Shown here in pieces: positions 22,801-35,200 of a stretch of 64,000 nucleotides of DNA (its first letter is position 1; each line of letters starts with the position of its first letter). The stretch lies in NCBI GenBank assembly GCA_013397695.1, contig VYZI01001020.1:27033-91032 (forward strand). Direction: 5' to 3'. This stretch comes from Centropus unirufus (taxonomy: Eukaryota > Chordata > Aves > Cuculiformes > Centropidae). The notes beneath the pieces were generated by a model. That model was not told the DNA's origin. It was given only the letters and a program-made list of their open reading frames with translations, and did no database searches. The translations under genes were made by a program, and so were the position numbers.

Positions 22801-23986
22801 TCAACACCTTATTTGTGTTGCTTTTTAAAGCTCCTTTCTGAATCTTAAAAAAATTCAGGTGACAATTTGACCTGTAGGATTGTATGACAAGGAGATTATC
22901 ATGCTTCACATCTCTCTAGAGAAGACTGCAAGATAACTCCATAGCAACCTACGGGTGAGGAGAAGTGCTGTGTTTATCCAGGTTATCCTCTGTAGGTGTA
23001 GGATTGACTGTCTACAGGAGTTTACTGCTACTGTACACCCTCATCTCACAGGCCGCAGGTCCTGCATTTCTCATGTGTACCAGGGAGATGTAGGCTGAAG
23101 ATTTTTAATATTTTTGGAGAAGCACCCCAAATGCTGTGTCTGTGAGTGCTGCAGAAAGGTCAGGAGATTAATACGACTGTTGAAGCTCCTGGAATTGAGA
23201 ATGCTGATATATAGTCCTCCTTGGGAGATCATGAAGTATTCTGGGAGAGTGGAGTTACTCTCTCCTTGAAGTCTTGTCAGTTTTGCTATGTCAGCTCCTG
23301 CCCACAATCTTTTCTCCAATTCTATTTTCCCAAGTAATGTTGCTGCCTCTACCCACACAAACTGGTCTTTCCCTGGAAAGGAATGTAAAGAGTTTGTCCA
23401 TTAGTCCCTTGATCTTCTGACTCAGCTTTCATGGGCTTAAGACCAAATTAGTCTTAGCTCAACATGGTTGTGGGATGTAAATTTGCAAAGTCAGGAAAAC
23501 TGAGAAGTGCAAGCCAACTGAGTCACTGCAGTTCGGAAAGTATGGAGGCTCACACTACAGGCTGATGTTGCCCCGTTTCCTGTGGACTATGGTATCTCTC
23601 CTTGACACATTCATCCCGCCAAGTCTATGCCTAAACACCGAGAAAGAGAAACTTTGGCCACCAAAGACTCACAGATTAAGTAACTAGCTTTTTCTGACAT
23701 GATTATCCCTCATTGTAGGAGCATATAAAATCTCTGAGTTGTGATGTGAAGCAACTTGCAGGTCTCCATGCATCTTTCTAGAATTTCCTCTGTAGTCATC
23801 TCTCCTTCCCTAAATCATACCTCCTCTTCTGGGGGAAGGCCCGCCAGAGCTTATCAGATTCCATTACTGCTGTTTCATATCAATGTTCTCACGTGAAACC
23901 CAAAAACATATAAGCCGAAACTACCTCCAAACCCCCACATAAATGCAAATGCTGATGATTCACCAGTTTTTCATGCCCAACCAATA

Positions 23987-24022
23987 TTTTACAGTATTTA
24001 ATAGTTTTACAGTATTTAATAG
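23987..24022. repeat. 18-base perfect tandem duplication
   Basis: The unit TTTTACAGTATTTAATAG occurs twice back to back, at 23987-24004 and 24005-24022. This is a typical replication-slippage duplication; no function is apparent. Confidence 0.9.
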
Positions 24023-25334
24023 TTTATTCGTGAAACTTTTCAGCATGTTGAAGCTGAAACCATTAGTATACCAGGAAGTATCTAACAGAGAAGGACAGTC
24101 TGCACAGAGATATATGAAATAATCAGTAGCTGTCACAGAATCACATGTGGCCTATGGACACTATATGCTTTTTCATTAGGTTTGGGGATGAGGAGGTGGT
24201 ATAAATCATATTTTCTTTCAGTTAAATATAGAATTAGACCATAAAACTAGTCCAATCGATTACCTTGCTTCTACTGGAAGAGGGACACACTTTGCCCTTG
24301 CATCTCCTAGGCTTATCGCTGATGTAGCTTGGCTCATGCTCACTGCTGTGACCCCTGCCCATCCATGCTGGTCCCCACAGCTCAGTGCGGGCCTTGTGAC
24401 TCTCCAAGCTAACACACAAATGCAGAGGTCTGATCGAACTGGCATGGGTAAAGGAGCAAAGCACCTCCTTGTGTCAGCCCCTCTCATACCAGCTACTGTC
24501 AGCAGCTACAGAGAACTGGCAGCGTGTCGGCTGGAACAGTTCTTTAACTGTGCTATGAAAACAGATCTCAGGGTTGGCACTGCTGAAAATGTGAAGGGCT
24601 AGAGGACCACAATAAATTTTGAGGATGACAATGACTCTTTGGCTCCCTAAAACCTCAGCTCACTACTGCCATGGACGAAAGTGATTCACATCCTGAGCTG
24701 TGTGCTTGTAGTGGTGTGGAGCAACCCAGTGCTATCAGATTTAAGGCAGCAGAATATAAAGATCCATTGTCAATATCCCAGAATCTGAGCAAGCATCATC
24801 TCATCCCAAGTATGTTCTGTTGCCATGAATTTTGGTCTCTGTGGACAGTTGTAATGAGACGTGACTTTCATTTTTATTCCCATCAGATGTAATTTTTCAA
24901 TGTACATGCAATGAAAGGTTTCACGCTGGAGTTTAAATCCCTTTTATCATGTGCATAGAAAGAATTTGCTTCACTATGTATGAATAACCTATTTGTTTGT
25001 ATTCAAGAAAAAAGCTAGATAAAAAGCTTTGCTGTTACCTTTAATAAATTATTTCACAAGATAGTAACACCATGCACTTACACCCAAGGGCCATCAGCAT
25101 CTTTAAAACCTCTTTTCAAGAAAAAGACCCACTGTAACAGCCAGAAAAATTGGGAGAAATATTGCAAACTGGTATTTTGGTTGGACATCACGTTTACAAG
25201 ATACAGAGGACCTCTGTACAGAGAACCTTTAAGCAGATCACCTGCATCAAAAATGATGTATACAAGCAGGCCTTTCTTCACCTTGGAGGAAGATAAGGCT
25301 GGAAGTGGGACCTTATCAGAAACATATGTTCCTG

Positions 25335-25364
25335 TTTGGCCACCGTGGATTTGGCCACCATGGA
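25335..25364. repeat. 15-base tandem duplication with one mismatch
   Basis: TTTGGCCACCGTGGA at 25335-25349 is followed directly by TTTGGCCACCATGGA at 25350-25364. The single G/A difference turns a CG into CA, consistent with CpG decay after the duplication. Confidence 0.85.
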
Positions 25365-26393
25365 TCTTGATTGCAGATTAATTTGGTCATAGTCTATTAA
25401 AGGCTGATTTGAGATCCACTCTGGAAGGGCAGCTCTGTCTCCCTTGTCTTGGTACTCTGTGTCTCTTGTTACCTGGTGGTGACACTAGCAATGCTGCATT
25501 GGGTGGCACCACTCATTGATAGATCCCAAAATTAGTCTGAAATGAAAAAGGGTATTTTTTTTCATTGGATCTGCGCATCCTGACATCACAGGGACATCAG
25601 CCACAGTTTGAGGGAGAAGGTAGAAACCTGCAGTCAGAGAAACACGAACATGACTTCCCGGCCTTTTAGCACCCACTTCCAGTTAGATCAGCATAAGTAA
25701 ATTTGAGAAACCTCAAGTGATTTCCTGATTCATGGAGAGGACCTAGGAGTTGTATTATGTGTTGATAAATATAACATCACTGTTCCTTAAATTCGGTATG
25801 GTAATGAAATAATTTTATATTTTAATTTTGCCATGATGTTTCACCGGCCTTGAAAATGTTTTGTCTGAGCACAAGTATCCAGGAGTCAGTGAGACTGGGA
25901 TGTGAAACTAAGTGCCCCCAGCCCATCCCCATCCTTTAATACAAAATATGGGAATCCAGGATGATTGTTTTTCAGAAGGACTGGTTGTGTATCTGGAGGT
26001 GCTTGGGCTGCATAGTTGCACTGTGCTCTCTATACTGCAGTGTATGATCACAATTAGAAACCATTACAACTGTAATGATTGAAATGACAATGTGATGCAT
26101 CTAGCCCTTTTGAACTCTGGATGCTGCATTTACATTTAAAGTTTTACTATTTTAAGATGTTACTGAGTAAGTTGTCTTCTATCTACCAAATGCAATTAAG
26201 TACCAATGTGAAAATGTACCCTTGTTATCATACACAAGTGGTTTCCCAGAAAAAGCCAATTATCTTAACTATGAAGTCCAAACTTATTAATCACTCCAGC
26301 ATGCGTACTCTCATTTTCTCATCAGCAATGTCTGATTTTGTCCTCCAACAATTGTATTAATATAATGGAGCTGGAGGCTTTTGTTTGTTCATT

Positions 26394-26418
26394 CTTTTTT
26401 TGTTTGTTTGTTTGTTTT
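26394..26418. repeat. (TTTG)n microsatellite
   Basis: A short run of TTTG units after a T-rich stretch, imperfect at the edges. A simple repeat with no sign of function. Confidence 0.85.
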
Positions 26419-29400
26419 CCTTTAGTGTAATTGTGAACGTCTCTCTCCTAAAGAGATCCTGGTTGTGATAAGAAGGGATGTTCATACATGTGTGGAGTGC
26501 TATGTGGTTACTTATTAAGAGACTTGTTATGTGCATGGGAACATAAGATGTGCTGTGTTGGGTTTGATCACTTGGAGAGATCTTGCAGTGAATGGTAGTC
26601 CAAGTGGATCTTGCAGTCTCCATTTCATATGGAGACACTTGAATTTACCACTATGTCATGTTGTATCCCAGACTCAAATCTTCCTCAGTGCTTCAAACGA
26701 TTGCAGCAGCAGAAGTGCATGCAGAAAACTGACTTAGAACAAATGTATATGTGCAAGATGTGAGAGATCTAGCTGTGACACCTAGTCTCATTCAGTAATT
26801 TCTGAAGTGTCATATGCTTGAAAAGATTATTTCTACAGTGCCTTGAATAAAAAATAGATTAATGCTTTTCTGTTTTATTACAGAACTTTACTTTCTGAAC
26901 TAATATGGGGAAAACAAGTTTGCCAAATGGAATCAGTGTAACTGAGCCAGCTCAGGCAGTGGTCTCTGGAGTTGTTTGTTCATAAACCTTTCACTCTGCT
27001 GTATGCCTGTGAGTTTTATTTCACCATCTAGAAATCATAGCCCAGGTACTGAGTAGCAAAGGTATATAACACAGCTTTTAAATGGTGATACTTATAATGA
27101 AAGAGCAAAATGCTGCTAGTAGGTTTTCTTTGATGTGTGACCCAGGGAAAAACAGAAAAGCAATGCTAATTTTCTTAATCACACCATATTTTCTTTATTT
27201 TCTTTTTTCTTTTTTTTTTCAGAAGGTATTTTAAAAATAAGTAAAATATTCAAGACTTACAACTTTTCAATTAAACACTTTTTTATTTCTCTTGATTTTT
27301 AAAAAAATATTATAATGTAAAAATGTGATTTTTCACTTTGAAATATATTTATTTTCTTTTTTTCCTTATTTCACTCACTGCATTTGACTAATGAGAACAT
27401 TTTAAACATTTGAAACATTCCCACTGGAAACTTAGTTGAACTTCTGAGCAGTGTGCTTAAACAAAGAAACAACAGCAAAGAAAGGAAACGAAATTTCAGA
27501 CTGGAAAGATAAAAGAATATGAGTTAAAAGTTTCACATCAGCTGGTCTTTCAAAATCCATTCAAAACTGCTTAGGAAAGGGCTGACGCAATCTCTGAGTT
27601 CTCAATGATGTTCAAAAAAAGAAAAGCAGAGATCTGGTAAGCAGAAAAATATAAATATAGAAATTATACTTTAAAAGGGGTTGGTGAAGAGAAGGTGAAC
27701 AAGGCAAATATAGCCCAGGAAGTCTAAATCTCCAAAACTATTGCTACAAATAATCAATCTACTTGCAAAACACTTATAGAAACCACAATGGATTTCCACA
27801 CACCATTCCAAACAATTTTATTATGTGATTGTATGATATGCTGACATTTCTTTAAGAACAAAATGTGCCAGGTTCAATGTCCTAGGCTTTCAACAATATT
27901 TCAACATAATATTGCTTCATAGAATACTTTCATAAACAAGGTATGCAATCATGGTTTTGATGAAATTAGTCTGAACTGTGTTAAAATTAGTTGTAGAATT
28001 GTACACCAAATATGGCTGTTAGTGATTCACTGTCAAACTAAGTTGCATTCAATGTGGCTCCACTCTGAGCTGTCATGGACAAAGTACTATTCAACATTTC
28101 AAATAATTTTACTCACGAAAAAAGAGAGTCAATTTACTCGTTCTGTATGTCATCCCAGCTGGGAGATACAGGGAGCCCTTTGAAAGAAAGGATGAAAATT
28201 CTAAATGATCATGATAAATTAGAGAAATAATCTGAAGTAAGTAAAAGGTTGTTGCAAGCAAGACCAGCAGCTCAATGTGTTTCATTTGAGAAAAAAAATG
28301 TCAAAATTTTTGGTCAAGCTGCCTGGATTGACAGTTGATAAAGTCTTTTAATAGGATTTCACTTTTGTATTCAGTCACTTCTTTCTATATTCTGCAAGAA
28401 ATTACAGCTGTTTCTGGGACAGAACAGTATTATTATGGGCACATTATTTAAATTAGAATATGTGCAAAGTTCAAACTGGCTGCAGAATACAAGGGAGAGA
28501 AGAGACCACAATGACCTACTCGGAGTGTTTGAACCTCTCCTATACGACCACTTAGGTTTATTGTGTACCATTTCCCTGCAGGTAGGTGATAAAGCAAGTT
28601 CAAGTTTTAAAAGGAATTAAGAGACGTTGTTGATGTTATCAGATTGTGGGGAGTGTTAACCTAAATAGGTCTATACTTCTACACTGGCAGCATCCTATGC
28701 TGCAAATAACTGCCCATTTACCTACAAAGCTATAAGATAAAACTTTTCCTGAATGCATATAACATTCATTAACCATCCTGGTGTGGTATCCTAAGACACA
28801 CTTCAAACCTGTCCTCAAAAGATGGTTAGAAACAGAAGTACAGTTGTCCTCTTTTTACACACCATTTATACACAGAAAATAAAGTCAAGATGTATTAAGT
28901 AGATGTGAAATGCTTATGTGTCTGCGTAGGTCTGAGCTGGAACAACTTCCTCAGGGTCATAAAAACAGAAAGATTCTGAATGCAAATGCATCTGCCAGAC
29001 ACAGGTAGCTACCCTGCACTGGAAGTATTCTTTCATTTAGCTATCATGAAGCAGTAAACTGCCTAGCGGAAGCACTCTCATTTCTAGCCAAATGCTTTTG
29101 GGTTTTCTGAAAGTGTTAGGAAAAAAGTTAATTGCATTATTTCACTGTGTTTCGTTTAAGTTGTTCTTAGGAAAACTTGTCAGTCTACGAAATGAGCTGT
29201 GGAAAATTAATAGTGCAAGATTTTAGTAAAATTACAATAATTAAAAAAATTACAAAACCTGAAAAGTGCAAAGTAACATAGACATTTCTGGTTTGAGACA
29301 AAAGCCTATCCATTGTACTAATCAACCTGCTAAGTTATTAAACTTTTGAAAAATTAATTTTTTTTCATTTTTTAAAAAAATTTAAACTTTAAAAATTCTA

Positions 29401-30765
29401 ATAATCCCATTCTTCCTGTTGACTAGTGTGAGACAATAGAGTCATAGTGGAAGGTGGATAAGTGGAATAAAGTTTCAGAAGAAAAAGAACAAGTTAAAGG
29501 AGTTTAAGCTATTTTTTTCCTTTCACATATCACATGCAGATGATCTTATTTATAATGCACTTCCTGGTTTCATTCTCCAGTTTCAGTCTTCAACTGAGTT
29601 CTCAATAAGTCACTAAAGAGAAAAGGACCTGTGAAATCATATTCATTGCTGAACTTTCCTATCATTAACAGCAGATCAACAAAAAAAAAAAGAGACAACT
29701 ATTCAGAATACAACTGATCCAAATATAATACATTATCATCGATCTTCTAAGCTGAGTATTTATGTTGGTATTTAGGAAAGTAGTTACAAAAGTCTGGGTG
29801 CAGCCTGCTAAGACTAACCATCTGAGGATTGTCTGTAGTCAATGAAAGCTTTGTGTTTGTATTTGGGTTTTGGACAGGCAGAGAATGTAATGTCTCTGTT
29901 GGGAGAGACAGCAGACCAGCTCATCACAAATAGTACTCTGTGCACAGCACTCCAGGAGTAGAAAAAAAACCTATGCAAAACATTGGCTGGTTCTGGTGTC
30001 AGACCAGGTCAGTTTGTAGTAACTATAGATAAAGTGCTAATGACTAATTAACTTAGTATTGCTGTTATTCCTAGGACTTAAGACAAAACTGTCACTGCAT
30101 CAATGTTTGAAGAATTGCACCGCAAAATCAAGAGAGGATGACAAAAAAATAACAAGATAGAAACGTCTTACAGAACTTACCAGACCACAGCAAAAAAGAT
30201 TTTGGATAGCTAGAACTGACTTGGAAGCTGGTACTGTCATACCAAGGCACATGAAAAGATGTGGGATTTGGATGTGTCAGGAAGTGATGATGGAGCCTCT
30301 TTCTGGTGTCTTCTAAGGATAACTTGTTCTCTTCCTGATCTCTAAAAGGAAGCAAGATATGCCTATCAAACCAAACAAAAGATGTAGAGATTGAACTGCA
30401 TCTCATTATTATGCAGTAATGAGATGACTGGAGATGATCTCTCACATGCAACAGGTTAATTTTAATGCTTAAATGGCTTGCTTCATTATTAAGCCTCCTT
30501 GAATCAGCATTTTGTCCAGGGAAATTAATGTATGTGGAAAAACAGTTGGAATCTTGTCCCCAAGCTATGCAATGAATGTGGATTTAAATATACAAGCCTG
30601 CCGAGTTAGCTATTACTGATGAATGAAACAGAGCAGAAAAAAATGTTTACATGCACTTAATCTTGCCAAAAATGTTATGGAATTCTTGAAAGGTAAGTAA
30701 AGACTATTAAAAAGATTTAAGAAGGCAGAGCAATTACCAAATACAGTTTCTCACAGCACTGCCAT

Positions 30766-30787
30766 TTCACTTCACGAGTGAAGTGAA
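30766..30787. repeat. Inverted repeat with 10-base arms
   Basis: TTCACTTCAC at 30766-30775 and GTGAAGTGAA at 30778-30787 are exact reverse complements separated by GA. The GTGAA motif continues one more unit on the right (to about 30793). Confidence 0.85.
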
Positions 30788-31189
30788 GTGAAGACCAGAA
30801 GAAGTCATGATACTTTAGGAAATCTGATATTTCTAGAAACTGCTAAGGTTAAATTTTGTGTATGATTTCCCTGTAGGTTTCAATATCACTTTAATATCAG
30901 GTCTTGCCTCACACCTCCTCAACTACAGGAGACAGAAGAAGGGCTGGAGAGATGGTACTGAAGATGGCATCCTGTTAGGCACCATCTTTCTGCATCAGGG
31001 ATGATGGCACTGCACTGGCACCATCCAGCAAGAAGTTTTAGTTACTCCTAATATGGGCTGTGAATTGGAGTTGGCTGCTGTAGAAAAAAAGACTCTGAAT
31101 CTTAATTAATCTCTGGTCAGCTATCCAACTACCCAAATTTTCCAATTTGTAATAAAAGACATTTTTATCTTGATTCTCTAGAAAGAGTT

Positions 31190-31745
31190 CTGGTGGCAGC
31201 AAGTGACAGCGTCCTTTAGCTTTCTCTCACTCTCACAAGTAGCCCAGCCGTGTTTGCTACCCAGAGAGGTTACACTGAAATATTGCCAATAGGGAGAGCA
31301 AGGGGCAGAATGGGTTCTGAAATTTTCCAGGGAGCCTCGTGGAAGGAGCATCCTTCCGCAGCTCAGTTCTAGAATTTTTCTGAAGAAGCACTGTGCAGGC
31401 TCACCAAAAACTATAAATAATACCCCGCATGAGTAGCCATTTGCAGCATGTCCATCATCCTTGGAGGAGAAGAAGACCAGAGCCCAGGCAGTTCCCTTGC
31501 ACTTGCACTTTGCTCTATCTTTCTCCCTTTACCCACTTTTCCCCCTTTTGTTCCTCTCTCTTAACAAAGATTTAGCAATCCAGTGTCAGTCTTATTCCTA
31601 AGAATGCCTGTGCAAATAATTCCTTTTTGGACCAGTCATTTGGCATTGTTTTGCCTTCATTTAGCCTGATGGGTACTGAATCCATAAATTCTAAGGCGAA
31701 ACCCAGGGTCTTACCCTGGCGACCCCTGGAATGTCCAGATTGGAT
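31190..31745 (+). mobile_element. Possible retroviral-type LTR remnant (tentative)
   Basis: A GC-richer segment arranged like an LTR: a TATA-like CTATAAATAATA near 31410, a pyrimidine-rich tract (31510-31560), then a stretch ending in AAACCCAGGGTCTTACCCTG and TGGCGACCCC (about 31700-31726), which resembles the primer-binding region next to LTRs. No clear TG...CA ends, target duplication or internal viral genes were found, so it would be at most an old solo LTR or fragment. It could instead be unrelated GC-rich sequence. Confidence 0.28.
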
Positions 31746-32215
31746 TACAACACTGTGGTACAGAAACTGGAATCTTCTCCTGGTAGAGTTTTCAGTTGCA
31801 TTTATGGGGAAATCACCTGAAATGAACATGTCAGAAAGAAAACAATATAGAGGGTTTGGAAATTGATTATGAAATATTTGCATTTTTATGAAGTGCTTCA
31901 GCTTAATGCTTATTTAATTATTAATTAAAAACAGATTTACTCTGTTATTGCTACAATGAAGTTGTAAAGGCACATGGAGAATCAGTCATCACCACTGACT
32001 AAGAAACCTTAAACCCTTCTCCAAAAGTGAAAAGAGGGGGCACACAGAAATGCCAGGTAATGTGCCTTGATACTTGAACCTGAAACAAACACCCTGAAAT
32101 GAAACTTGAGATCTCAGCACCTTACAGCCCTCATCACATCACCCATTGGGCCTTGCCTGGTAGACAGCATATGTTATGGTAGGGAGATCTGCACCTTTGC
32201 ACAAGGAAGGGCAGG

Positions 32216-32243
32216 GGCTCTCCCTGGCCATGCAGGGAGAGCC
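32216..32243. repeat. Perfect 11-base hairpin
   Basis: GGCTCTCCCTG at 32216-32226 and CAGGGAGAGCC at 32233-32243 pair perfectly across a 6-base loop (GCCATG). The stem is GC-rich, unlike the surrounding sequence. Confidence 0.85.
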
Positions 32244-35200
32244 AGACTGAGGACATTCCTGTGGCTTGTTTCTACTGATCCAACATGTTTCTGTTCATTG
32301 TGTGGAAGAATAGAGTCTAAACAAATAGATAGAGTCTAAACCTGCCCGATGGGTGAAATTTACGAGATAGTTCAAACTAGTTGTGGAAAAAATTTACAAA
32401 TAAATGTAGGTGATCAAGCATTCAAAAGGTTTCCACAAGAAAATGCCAGCAAACTACTATTTTTTAAATAGTAGGACGAAAGATTTGGCAAAGTGACTGA
32501 AGGTCACTGGGGAGCTGCCTAGGAATAGCATATGTATCTGGCCATTTGGATGCCATTGAAGAAAAACCCAGTAGTGAGTGAGTGCATGGTGGAGGTTGAT
32601 TCTGGACAGAAGAGTCCCTGCAGGGCACACAAACTTGTTCCCCTCCCCTAGTTCTTGTCTAGCAATGCTATGGACACTTTCATATCAGGTGTCCAAAAAA
32701 TAGCTGAAGTTTTTTCCTGGGGTGACTTCGCTTACATGCTGAAGTCAGACATGCTCCTGGTGGTGATGGGGCACAGCTGACAGCTTTGCCTTCTTGGTCT
32801 CGTGTTGAGAACTTGTATTCCTTCTGTGTAGGAAGCAAAATGTTTGGCGGCTCTATTGGTTGCTGGTGATGTAATGCCGTATTTACCTTGAAATGTGGGT
32901 GCTAAACCAAGCAGCTGGAAGGTAAACTTCTGTCGCCTAAGAACCATCCCCTCTAGTTTCTGTATATAAAAAGGTAATTTTCTTTGTATCTGCCATTTTC
33001 TTGTTTATTTACGTTACACACAGTTGTTCTACAACAAATTTAATAGGCAGATGGGGAAGTTGCAAAAGAAGCCAATACATTTGATTGCATGTGTTTCCCC
33101 TCATAGTTCATTAAAATTGATTATATGTGATTTGCAATATTTGCTGTGGCTTGGCAATATGTATAGCGGCAACAGATCAGATTCAATCTCAGATAAAGTC
33201 ATCATTCTCAGCTAATGTGTGTGGGACAGGCACACAGACAACCTTTTCAGCCCATTTATTGAGTTATGTACTGTTCACTTACAGTGTTTAACTTACTTTT
33301 AAGTCATGATGATTTAATGTAAATCCAAGCCAAAACATATATCAGACAGTTCAGTTATAAATCATACTGAACATTGGTCTATGTGTATTTCTCTTTAATG
33401 AAATAACAAAATGTCCATTGCCTGCTCTTCAAAATGAGACAAGAAAAGAAACCATTTTGCTTGATAGATAAAGCACACCAGTCCAGGGAGACAAGGTCTA
33501 TGCCCATAACAAATGCAACAGTTTTGAAACTCTTCCTTTTAAAAATATTTGCACTCATCTTTCGTGTTGTCTGCCTGATATAGTGATTGAAAGAGAAAAC
33601 ATGGTGGAGGCTAACACTCTGGCAGCATAACTTTAAAATTCTCCAAAATCAGGAGCACTGGAAGGCACCTTTTTCCATAATTTCCATGTGTCTCATTAAA
33701 GGAGGCTTGGATTGGGATCTAAATAAGTATATCCACTGAACCAGGCAAAACTTTGCCTTTGCTTTAAACAAATCATAGCATGAATTTCAGCAGTATGCTC
33801 TGCTTAATTTATTTTCACTTTAGCTCTTCACACTCTTCTCAGCATTTCAATCATGATGTGCCTAACATACTGATACCGTAAATAGCAGCAAATGAAACTA
33901 AGACTAATTTTGGAATTTTACAAAGCATGCATCCTTTATGAGGCCTGGGAAACATGCGGGAATGATCTCCATCAATCATGTGCAATGAGACAAAAGCTGG
34001 TTACAGAATACATTCCCCACTTACATGCATAAGTATACATTTTACCAGAAATCTTAAGCATACTCCACTACCTTCCAAGGTCTAATTTAATGCTATGAAA
34101 CTTTGAAAGAGTCACAACTCTTGATAATTTGGAGCTGGTTCCAGCTCTCTGCCTGACCTTGTCTTTGGATGAAATCAAAGGTGATTACAGAAGAACAGAC
34201 CTCTGCACAACACACATTATACTTCACACAAAACTGCTATCGTCCTAAAAGAATGAGCAAGGACTTGGGTAGAAAAACATGTTACCAGAGAACATTCTGT
34301 GAAACTTTCAAAAAATACTTGCTTAGACAAAACTTAACTTTCAAAAACATAACTGTTCAGATAAAACTTAACTGTAGTTTACATCAAAATATTCCACTTT
34401 TTGTAACAGTAACAGTTTCTTAGGTTAATACCAGTTGAGGTATCTTTGTTTGTTAAACATGTCAATGGCAAGTTACATTTGTTGGGCTTCAGCTTTGGGA
34501 ATCCCTGCTTTTCCTTCCATTCCTCCTACCAGAGGCATGAACCAGAACACAAACCACAAAGGCCGCTTTCTTGGGAACATAACCCAAGCCCCATGGTTTC
34601 CACCAAAGAGTAGCCCAGCCCAGTGCAGACTAGGCAGTGCAATTGTGTAGTTATGCAGTGCAGTCAGGCCTTTGTGCAACGTGCACACCACACACTTCCC
34701 TGCAAAGTGAGCAGAAAAAAATTAGCAAAGAACCTGGTGATGCCAATAGGAGCCATGTTACAAAGAAAAGCATTGTGGTGTGCTTCTATTAGGGACAGCA
34801 GGTTAAGCTCAAGTGTGTGCCATGGCAAGGTACAGTTCCGGGATGCCCTGGGTCATCATGAAGAGCCAGCATAATTAGCATTATGTGAATGGGTGCTTTT
34901 TATTCATGTTTTTAAGACAACTTATAGAAAGGAATTAAAATGCTTATGCTAGTTTTAGGAGCATTATAGTTAGATTTCTTAATAAAGAGCAGGTTTCCTT
35001 TCTAGAAGTTATGATCGCATTTTATGTTTCTTAACCACCTAGGAGTAGTTCATGAATAATCAGTCATGCAAAGCTGTCACATGCAGCTCAGTCCATTTGT
35101 TACTGCTTCAGTCCTTTATATCTTTAATTACCTTTATGTATCTGATATAAATCACCCTAGAACACTTGCACCCTAAGCACACCTATTTCAGCATGTATTC

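Larger units (their letters stand above)
19871..31189. other. Intergenic region, no gene recognised
   Basis: About 11 kb of AT-rich sequence downstream of EHF. No coding exon of a known gene was recognised on either strand, and open frames are short and unsupported. Minor contents are a GC-richer island at about 20160-20420, another at about 24260-24600, an 18-base perfect tandem duplication at 23987-24022, a 15-base imperfect tandem at 25335-25364, a short palindrome at 25202-25218, a TTTG repeat near 26394-26418 and a 10-base-arm inverted repeat at 30766-30787. Confidence 0.7.
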
